Shown here: piece after piece, positions 55,230 to 64,000 of the stretch
Position numbering within the stretch: the stretch's first letter is position 1
How the letters are laid out: each line of letters starts with the position of its first letter
Origin: Euborellia annulipes
Lineage: Eukaryota > Arthropoda > Insecta > Dermaptera > Anisolabididae
Reading direction: 5' to 3'
NCBI GenBank assembly: GCA_023213315.1
Contig: JAKCPI010026411.1
Span: forward strand, 1-64,000
Length of the DNA stretch: 64,000 nt
Position numbers and translations under genes: made by a program
The notes under the pieces: generated by a model
What the model saw: the letters and a program-made list of their open reading frames with translations, nothing else
Database searches by the model: none
What the model was told of the DNA's origin: nothing

Positions 55230-56440
55230 CTATAAATTGCTTTTTGAATATCAATGTTGATAACTTTAAAAGACAACGGATGTGGGTTCGGATCCCAGGC
55301 AGCTCAAGGATATATTTAAATCATTAGTGTGTGACCACAGAAGAAAAGACCAAAAAATAAAACTTTGATACGGTATATTAAATTTAAGTAAATTAAGAAA
55401 ATCAAAAACATTTTTATTAAAACAAATACCAAATTTCAATCATGGATATTTTTAATCACTTTTCAACTCGCCAACATTTTTTTTTTAATAACTTCACCAA
55501 GAAATAAATATCCAAGGAGAAAAAAAAATGAAATAAATTTCTCTATATCTTTTTTTAATTTCTCTAAAAAATCCATACATATTTTATCTAAATGTGTGAC
55601 CTCATTTCCAGAAACATTCTTGGATCGCTTGAGTAAATTAATATATCTAGCCAACTAAGAAAATTATGTCCCGATAATATATTAATGGTCAAAATATTTA
55701 CTTCCTCGATTAAGACCGTATAATAATAATTTTAATCTAGGTCAATAACATCAAAGATCAGAAGATTTTTTTCTTTACTGTTCTTTGGAAAGGAGTTTTA
55801 TCAAAATCATTCATTCGGAAAAAAAAAACAGATTATTTAAATATTTTTACCAATTAAAAGAAGGTCATTTATTTAGAGATTTATATTTACTCTAATGTCA
55901 GTTTTGTTAAATTAATATAGATCAACCAAAATACACTCAATGTCAAATTCTTTCACGATAAAGTAATTGAATTAACAAAATAAAAGATAGAATTATAAGG
56001 TCTTACCCTTCATCTTAAAAAAAAAATTTAACCTTCAAATAATTTCCCTAATCTTATAGTTCAAGATTATGTTATTTTATATAGGCTTATCACAAAAATT
56101 AACTTAGCTTAATTAGATAGATTATTTCACGTATTTTTTTTTTTATAATTAAAGTTAAAAATAATTTTAAAATTTCAAAAATCCCCATTCTAATATTGCC
56201 AAGGTGAAAAGATAGGGGAACGTAGGGCAAGACGGGGAAACTTATTTTGTTATGTTCATAGGCTTAATAATTACAGTGGTTAAATTTTAGAAAAAATCTA
56301 CCGGGCGCTAAGAACGTATTTTTGTTATGAACGCATTTTTGTTACGTTACATTTTCTTCCATTTCACTCTGCGTAAGCCGCGTTAAAGAACTTCGTTCCA
56401 AAAATTTTTTATCATCATCTTCTTCACCTGCACATGAACA
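55230..56440. other. AT-rich region with SINE fragment
   Basis: 55275-55340 holds a SINE B-box piece (gggttcggatccc). The remainder is AT-rich with no supported gene. Confidence 0.4.
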
Positions 56441-56448
56441 CTGAGCCC

Positions 56449-56639
56449 CAGAGCCTGAACTACGAGATTTTTAAGGGGGGGGGGGGGGCAAAATTTAATT
56501 TACCGCCCCCTCCTTAAAATTTTCTATACAAAATTCATATCATTTTACCTTTTTTTTTTTAGTAAATCTTTATTTGCCGTTCCCTGATATCTGCTGCCCG
56601 GGGCACATGCACCCACTGCCCCCCCTAGATCCGGCCCTG
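56449..56639. mobile_element. hAT MITE, 191 bp
   Basis: Ends CAGAGCCTGAACTACG and CCTAGATCCGGCCCTG, with an 8-bp duplication CTGAGCCC / CTGAACCC (one mismatch) at 56441-56448 and 56640-56647. Confidence 0.8.
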
Positions 56640-57484
56640 CTGAACCCATTTGATACACTTCAAGCCCTGAATCCATCCTTCAGTAGACATAAATACATTC
56701 AGCATCTGAATCTTCTGATGATGATGAATGTGAATGCTTTCTTGTAAGGTTTTTTGGTTTTTTTTTTTCAATGCCAACAGTTTTCTTTTTCACCTTACTT
56801 TTATTTTTCTGATCTATTTTCCCAAACAAACCCCTTGACAAACGATTTTTTTTACCTTCTCTAATTTTTTAACCTCTTTCTCTTTTTTTAAAGCAATCTT
56901 TCCAACAAGTTTTTGTACGGGTCTTTTTTTCACTAGAACTAGGAATTGGTAAAATGTTTTCTCTGGTGTGGGACATTTTGATTAGATAGTAGGCGTCATT
57001 TTATCAGCATTTGGAGTAACGTTGACAACAGAATCGGAGCTTTTGGTGAAAAAGATTGAGTTAGCCCATTGGGGGTAAGATTGGGTACTTCCCCATACTA
57101 CTATAGAACTACTAGTTTCTACCGTTTGCCGCTTGATCGTAGTACCAATAGATCTAGTAGCTATGGTACTCCATCTTTCCTCGCTACCCCGTCTTCATGA
57201 CTTAAAAAAATTAGGATCACCGCAATTTCTCATAATAAATTTTTTGATCTTTTCTTGTCTTTATTAAAAAAACTTTTAAGAATAGGGTATTTATTTATTT
57301 TAAAGTTCTCTTTAAAGAGAAATGTTCCTTCTTTCAATTACAACTCATTGTCAGTGAAATTTATTTAATTAAGTCCTCTCCAATCAATCTATCTTTTAGG
57401 TGGACACCCATTTGGAGGTCTAGTTGTTGGAGGGAGTGAATTGTAACACTTTGAATTAATTTAATATTAATAATAATGCGCATC

Positions 57485-57795
57485 AACAGGTCTATTCTCT
57501 AAGCAAAAACGTTAACTTCTAACATCTGGAATCAGCGTTAATTCATTTTAACACCTCCTTGCCTCAAATTGCTATTATGTAAACTAAAACTTTAACACCA
57601 AAGCGGTAACATTTAGTCAATAGTGTTAAAAATTAATGTCATGTCTAGAGGGTGCCTTTGATATTTTAGCGCCATATTTAATGCATCAAAATGGCGTCTT
57701 TAACCAAAAAGTAAGGTTATGATTGTGACAGCTTTGAGATAAAAGCAACATTTTATCATCGCCGTTAAAACTTGGCTTAGAGAATAGCATTTTTT
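57485..57795. mobile_element. TIR-like repeat with ctattctctaagc ends
   Basis: The left end ctattctctaagcaaaaacg and right end gcttagagaatagc are inverted. The left 150 bp recur at 14500-14640. A further end-like copy (tttagagaata) lies at 57980. Non-coding. Confidence 0.6.
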
Positions 57796-57799
57796 AACG

Positions 57800-58615
57800 C
57801 TGGTGTGTCAGATTGGCCTACTAGATTGAGAATAACAAATCAAGTTAGTAATGTGCATGTGCGAGGGGTTATCGAGGGGTATAAAAACACAAACAAGCAG
57901 AAAACATAGCTCTTATCTTTATATGGATCGTTAACACCTGGTACTAAAAAGTAAAATGTTAACGTCGCTGTTAAAACTTGATTTAGAGAATATCATTTTA
58001 TTACTTTACTTTTTTTACTCTCAATAGCCCCCGGCTGTTTACCTTTATAATTATGTTTTCCAATTTTGGAGGAAAAATTTTCATTAGTTTGAGAAGGCAT
58101 GGGATTATTTTTAAATATTTTTAATAAAAAAATAATCCTCCTCCTTAATGACCTATTTAGTTAAATAATAAGCCCATCATTATATATATTTTCTAGTTAT
58201 AATTGCATATAATTTCTTCCCTGACGCATATGAAAGAAGTCAGTGGAATTGTTAGATGTATCATTTTATTCATTAATTTTATATTTCCAACATATAGAAA
58301 ATTATTATTCAGGAACTTTTAGTAAAAACTGGCGAGTGAATCTATTTATATAAACTAACAACCTTGTATTCGTCACGAAAATTATGTTTCTATATTTTTA
58401 TAATTTCCTGTTGGACTATAATTTTACTTTGAAATTCTATAATTGTTATGTTCAATTAAATATATAAATCTGGTTTGACTGACCGCACATTTAGGCATAT
58501 ATTTCTGAAAGTTTATAAGAATTTCAAAGGAAAAATTTATAAAATTCAAAAAGGGACATCAGAAAAATAGATCCTATTCTTTTATTCAAAAGCTTTTTGT
58601 TACATTTGTACAGAG
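57800..58615. other. No supported feature
   Basis: AT-rich sequence without exon, SINE or inverted-repeat signal beyond the single TIR-like end near 57980. Confidence 0.35.
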
Positions 58616-58734
58616 AGCGCCACAATTAAGTCCCCACCTAGGAACTAGAGCCTTGAGTATATGGTATAAATTATAGTGAAATAATTTTAATGACCATAAA
58701 CCATATACTACACCATATTCTCAAGGCTCTAGCT

Positions 58735-59082
58735 CACTGGTTCCCAACCGGTGTGCCCCGGCACCCAAGGGTGCCGCGAGAATGCCTAAGGGGTGCCGCG
58801 AGATATTTAGATAAAAAAATCAAATAAAAAGCGAAAAAATAAAGTTTTGCTAAAAAAAGGTCAAATGATTAAAATGGAAGCGGCAAAATTTTCCGTAGAT
58901 CGGAAAAAATTAAGCTTTGCAAAAAAAGGTCAAATGATTTTCACGCAAGGGAAAAAAATTGCCCCAGGGTGGAAAAAATTTCGATTTGATAGGGGAAAAA
59001 AAGGAAGGGCGCCGCTAGTGTTTAATATTATTCCCAACGCACCTTTGGGGTGCCGTGGACTTCAAAAGGTTGGAAAACGCTG
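58735..59082. mobile_element. hAT MITE, 348 bp, inside a foldback
   Basis: Ends CACTGGTTCCCAACC and GGTTGGAAAACGCTG, with an exact 8-bp duplication CTCTAGCT (58727-58734 and 59083-59090). The surrounding foldback (58618-58734 and 59083-59120) has arms cacaattaagtccccaccta and its inverse. Confidence 0.92.
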
Positions 59083-59269
59083 CTCTAGCTCCTAGGTGGG
59101 GACTTAAATGTGGCGCTAACTGTGCCTAACTTAAATATAAAATTTCATCCTCGTATATCTTTTCTTGAAAAATTTTGTTCTCTGAACGATTATTTTACAG
59201 AATATTTTTGAACTTAGTTAATCCTCATTTCCATCAATCGACACAAAATTTTTGATACTATCACAATAC

Positions 59270-59520
59270 TCTATTTTTTTTTCTCATTCACACTCACACT
59301 AACATACACATTCACAGAAGTCTTTTCGACAACTTAGGCCATATAAGACTTTTACGATAACCGTTGTAATGAATATATCTATTGGGGGTTCAGGCATTTC
59401 TATTTAAGCCATCTGGTATCCAAATGGCTTAAATAAAATCATCGGACTGCCTGGGGTCCGAACCCGCGACGTTTGGTATAGGAGGTAGGCACTCTACCTA
59501 CTACGCCAAACCCGGAGGCC
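59270..59520 (-). repeat. tRNA-derived SINE family 1, full length
   Basis: Minus-strand head with A box tggcgtagtagg (near 59505) and B box gggttcggaccc (near 59460). Then comes a body with inverted aagccatctggtatcc/ggcttaaat and a GTGAGTGTGA-type tail (59275-59315). About 250 bp. Confidence 0.85.
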
Positions 59521-60318
59521 AATACTCTATTTCTATACATATACATTCGTATATTGCATATATATCTAGATAAAATAAAGTAAATACGCATTAAAGAAAC
59601 TTTTCAGATTTCTAAAAAAAAATCAGAAATTTTTTTTTCTAATTCCTCTTTTCCTCTGGTTTATGTTAATTAATCATTAATTAGTAGATCTATTAAACAA
59701 TTAATTTTTATTTTTAGAATTCGGTATTTAACTACAAGCAATACTAATCGGAAAACCCAGGTTATTTATATACCTACTTATTAATATTCCAATTTCTTTA
59801 GATTTAAACAGACAATTTAATGCAAAACATGGTAATAATTTTACTGTTTCTCTGATTGATAGGAAAAGTCATTATTGGTCTTCGGACCTTATGCACCCAT
59901 TCCAAAAAAAAAAAAAAAAAGTATTTTTCATTAAAATTTTGATTATACATTTCTAACTCGATTACATTTTGAACACAACTGGAAAATTTTCTGATTTTGG
60001 ATATATCCTTATTCGTCTCTTGGTTCCGTTTCATTCCTAATGCAACAAGAATTCGTTTCAAGTATCTATTTTAATCTGAAATATCTCAATCTACCATCTT
60101 TTACCCATATCATTTACTAACTTAATGAATTCGGATTTTAAAACAATAAATTTTTCCTGTTTTATAAAATAATGGTTAAAGTCCGCTTATCGTTCAAAAT
60201 TAAAAAATCTTTTTCGGCATCTGAAGCCATTTAGACTCCATCCGAATATAATATCGTTCTTATTAATTAATTAGTAGTCACGGGGAGAGAGGTAGGCGTA
60301 TTAATAAATTTGAATATA

Positions 60319-60990
60319 TGAGGAGGTATCAAAAAATGACAGGAATTATTTTTTTACTAGCAGATTCTGCTTACTTTTATCCATTACAGACCTTCAAAGT
60401 AATCTTCCTCAGACAAAATACGAGCATTCAGTCTACTGTTGAAAACACTCCTTAAAGCCACTTTTTGATAGTCTGTTAAGTACATCCGAAATTTTGTTAT
60501 TTAACTCTCGACCACCTTGAAAATGACGACCCCGAAGCTTTTTTTTCACTCCAGGAAATAGGTGGGAGTCACACGGCGCTAGGTCTGGTGAATAATGTGG
60601 ATGTAGCATCACCTAATTCAGTGATTGTTTCTTGAGTCCTGGTGGCGCGATATGCCGGTGCATTATCCGCGTGAGGGATCCCATTTGAGCAAGATGGGTC
60701 TTTTTGTTGCAATTTTCCTTCTTAATGGCCCCTTCAATACTTCACAATAGTAATTCGCAGTAACAGTTCGTTGCTTATCCACCACGTGAACGAGAGCTAA
60801 ACAACAAAATTTCGGGTGTACTTAACAGACTATCAAAAAGAGGTGTGTTTTTTACAGTGAACTGAACCATGGAATCGTTGTATTGTTGTCGGAGGGAGAT
60901 TACTTTGAAGTTCTATAATTGAATTTGAATAAAAGTAAGCAGAATTTTCTAGTAAAAAAATAATTCCGTTTATTTATTGACACCTCCTCG
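60319..60990 (-). mobile_element. Deleted mariner element
   Basis: TA-flanked ends TGAGGAGGTATCAAAA and TTGACACCTCCTCG (target TA at 60317 and 60991). The minus strand encodes broken mariner transposase: HNAPAYRATRTQE-like, then SPDLAPCDSHLF-like in shifted frames, and KKKLRGRHFQGG-like further on. At 672 bp it is about half a normal mariner, so non-autonomous. Confidence 0.82.
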
Positions 60991-61576
60991 TATTTTCCTC
61001 TCTCAGATCGAAAAAGGTTAGGATAGGATATTCACTCGAATTGAGTTTGCTAATGAAAATGAAAATTAACCTCTAAATTCAACTTTCCCGGATTTATTTT
61101 TATTTAAATTAATTAAAAAAAGTAAAATCAATATAATTTAAATACTTTTCTAATTTTAATATTGAGACATACAAAATTTAAAAACTTTCAAAAGGATACC
61201 GTTCTTAAAACAAATTTCTAATAATAAATTTCACCATTGTCTTATATTCATAGAAATTACATCAGAACTAATTATAAACAAAAATTAAATTATAATAATT
61301 ATTTTCATAGATACGTATCGTAACTTTGATAATATCTTTGTCATTATTTACATTCATCTGAATATTGCATATTTTAATTCTGCATTCTAGAAATTTAAAT
61401 TAAAAAGTTTAAATTAATTATTTCAAGTTACTTTACATTAGTTTTTTACTTTTTTTTTCTTTGCCGTCAAAGGTAAAGATACATTACATTAGTTAATAAT
61501 TTTTTTTTTCTGTCAATATTGAAGAATTCGGCTACCCAAAGAGGGGAAATCAATTTTTTTTTTTTTTTTTTTTTTT

Positions 61577-61836
61577 AAAACATTCACACTTTTTTCTCAT
61601 TTACACTCACACTCACACACACATTCACACAGTCTTTTCGGCAACTCAGGCCATTTAAGACTTTAGACGATAACCGTTATTGATAAATATACATATAGGG
61701 GTCCAGGCATTCTTATTTAAGCCATTTGGTATCCAATTGGCTTAAATAAAATCATCGGACTGCCTGGGGTCCGAACCCGCGACGTTTGGTATACGAGGTT
61801 AGCACGCTAACCTCTACGCCATGCCCCGAGGGCGAG
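61577..61836 (-). repeat. tRNA-derived SINE family 1, full length
   Basis: Same layout as 59270-59520. A box tggcgtagaggt, B box gggttcggaccc, body, and CACACT-complement tail bordered by a T run. Another copy begins at the right edge of the window (about 63968). Confidence 0.85.
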
Positions 61837-62194
61837 GAAATCAATTGACAAAAAAAAAATGTCTAAATAAAAAAGAGTATAAGAATGCAATTTAGAATAT
61901 AAATAAACAGAGGCTTATTTCGAAACTAGGTCATCTCAAAACCTATATATCCGCTATAACATAAATTTAACATTTTGATTTAAATGCAAGTCTTTTCCCA
62001 GTATCCTAGCCAGGATTTTTGTTTGGAGAGAAGGCAACACAAAAATTTTTTTATACCGTTTAAAATTTATTTATTTATTTATAACTGGTTCATACTAGAA
62101 ATTCAAGTTAAAGTTATTATTTGTAATTAAATTAATTTTGTGTTGGTATTAACATTAAGGAGAGCCCGGTCCCTTCTTCCTGAATATGCCATTA

Positions 62195-62450
62195 AATACA
62201 AATGGACGATATTACGCATAAAGGAACCAAGTGCCATTAACCTAAATCTGGGCATTTTATTTACACATTTTTAAACAAAACCAATGGCAATTACTTTTTT
62301 TTGTAGAAAAAAGGGCACAGAGTAATAATGTTGTGATTTAAATAAAGAGGTAGATCTTCTTTTTCCCAACAAGATGGCGGTCTTATCTCAATTTCGATCA
62401 TAATGGCGCTAGGTTCCTTTATGCATAACATCGTCCAAATAATTTGAAGG
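62195..62450. mobile_element. MITE copy 1
   Basis: Terminal inverted repeats ggacgatattacgcataaag and, at the right, ctttatgcataacatcgtcc. Non-coding and related to 62940-63185. Confidence 0.7.
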
Positions 62451-62565
62451 ATCAATGATAGTTAAAAATGTATTAAGCTTATTAAATAATTAATTTGCAA
62501 ATATAAACCAATCATTTTAACTATAAAGAAAATATTTTTATTAATTATTTTTTTATTTTTTTTAG

Positions 62566-62625
62566 GTCCATTCTTCATCTCCTGACGGATTCAGGAGCTA
62601 AAGGGGATGGAAATTTCTTAAATAT
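62566..62625 (+). other. Candidate internal exon, 60 bp
   Basis: A strong acceptor (tttttttttag) and donor (gtaagt) bound a 60-bp segment open in only one frame, which encodes SILHLLTDSGAKGDGNFLN with 1 and 2 bases left over, so its phase is symmetric. No matching exon is identified in the window. It could belong to a long gene starting near 31 kb or outside, or be chance. Confidence 0.35.
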
Positions 62626-62844
62626 GTAAGTATCTCTAATTATATTTATTTAAGACAATTTTCTTAGGTTAAAATTTATTTTACGTACTAATGCATTAAT
62701 TAATTTATTGAACTCCTCTTGATTGGAAATAAAACAACCTAAATAACACTTTTTTCATGACTTCCTTTACTTGCACAAGAATATAAAACTTTCTTGTTTA
62801 TTTACACTTTTCCGAATTTAATTAAGGATGGTTTACTTCACTCT

Positions 62845-62875
<31 letters not shown>

Positions 62876-62939
62876 GGGACAGATCTTAAATTTTAACATT
62901 TTTTTGTTTCGGGAATTATCTTCTGTATAGTAAAACAGA

Positions 62940-63185
62940 ATTGGACCATATTATGTTTAAAGGAACCAAGCGCCATTATGATCGAAATTGAGATAAGACC
63001 GCCATCTTGTAGGGAAAAAGATCTTCGTCTTTATTTAAATCGCAACAATATACTATGTTTGTATAAAACAAGAAAAAAGTCAATGTCATTGGTTTTGTTT
63101 ACAATTGTGCCACTGAAATGCCCTTTATTTCAGATTTAGGTTAATGGCTCTTGGTTGGTTCCTTTATGCATAACATCGTCCAATT
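62940..63185. mobile_element. MITE copy 2, inverted relative to copy 1
   Basis: Ends ggaccatattatgtttaaag and ctttatgcataacatcgtcc. The internal order is reversed compared with 62195-62450. Confidence 0.7.
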
Positions 63186-64000
63186 AGTTTCAAGCATTAT
63201 TGATTTGCTAGCAACTATTTATTTTCTTTTAAAATCAAATATTTATTAAGTATAATATACATACAGTATATTAAATATTAATTCATTCAATTATTCTTTA
63301 AACAAAAAAGCCGGATAAATTTATTTGTCTTTTGGGTGGGGTTCGTTTGACTTTCATCTCTTAATAGAATAATGGACCGAAACAAGTAAATAAACAATAA
63401 AGAATTCTTATCCAAAAACTTGAAAAATAAATCTTGGAATTAGATATCCAATTTGAACTTTTTGTTATAATTAGATGGGTTTTACTTAGATGAGTTTTCA
63501 GATAGAACATAAATTTCCTAATGGAGTAAATAAAGTAATTAATCAATAAGTGATGTTCGTGACCTTAAAAATACTTCTTTCTTCAACCTTGAGGTTATTT
63601 CCCAAGAATATCCTGTTAGAATATTCATAAAAACTCCTAATCTAACACCTAGCAGTAGCACAAATACATTTTATTATCTAATTTTTTTTTTTTTTTTTGT
63701 TAATTGATTGATTATTCTACATTGATTTTTAAATTTTAATTACGAGACTCTAAGACAGGCGGGGCCGAAACCCCTGAACTTGTCATTCAGGGATGAGGCG
63801 AGATTTTGAAAATGGCATCTAGATGATGCCCACTAACAAATAATTACCTAAAAAAATTATTCATTATGGGTATAAAATTCACCCCCCCCCCTCGTCCCAG
63901 ATAAAATCCAAAATTATTCAGAGAAATTAAACTGACAAAAAATTTGACAATGATGTTTTTTTATTTAACTCACACTTTTTCTCCATTCACACAGTCTTCT
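63186..64000. other. Right edge, no gene
   Basis: AT-rich sequence. The last 33 bases (cacactttttctccattcacacagtcttct region) are the tail of another SINE family 1 copy cut by the window end. Confidence 0.4.

Noticed and set aside
61575..61640. CACACT-rich array considered as a telomere-like or CRISPR-like repeat
   Set aside because: It is the short microsatellite tail of a SINE. There are no regular spacers, and the genome is eukaryotic.

Overview
The window is eukaryotic, AT-rich and intron-bearing, with short GT-AG exons, dispersed tRNA-derived SINEs and dense DNA-transposon and foldback debris. Gene content (malate synthase, an AN1 zinc-finger protein, PGAM5, a reticulocalbin) and TCAGT-like initiator sequence point to an invertebrate animal, probably an arthropod. 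The species cannot be named from the sequence.

Layout. The left third holds the genes. A malate synthase gene runs forward from 2755 to 11641 in ten recognisable exons. Its 4.15-kb intron contains a complete, intronless, reverse-strand O6-methylguanine-DNA methyltransferase (5878-6462). Reverse-strand genes for a ZFAND2B/AIRAPL-like protein (13892-16474) and the mitochondrial phosphatase PGAM5 (18521-23084) follow. A forward, single-exon ER reticulocalbin (23835-24815) is divergent from PGAM5. These genes are ordinary housekeeping or stress-response functions and do not form one pathway.

From about 24.8 kb to the end I find no confident gene. There is a putative promoter and first exon near 30.8-31.1 kb and a lone 60-bp exon candidate at 62566. 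The rest is repeats: hAT MITEs with 8-bp target duplications, mariner/Tc1 relics, three SINE families, a non-LTR relic, long foldbacks, and a roughly 670-bp non-coding repeat (here family A) bounded by palindromes and present in at least seven copies.

The most interesting signal is a set of foldback insertions whose two arms carry outward-facing copies of a motif CTGANGA - stem - GAAACGTC. The flanks pair as a helix that changes by compensated substitution between copies, an outward AATAAA usually follows, and several insertions have 10-14 bp target duplications. This matches hammerhead-ribozyme topology of the kind reported in Penelope-like retroelements, with one consistent deviation (an extra base before helix II). 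About fifteen copies lie in the window, inside introns and between genes.
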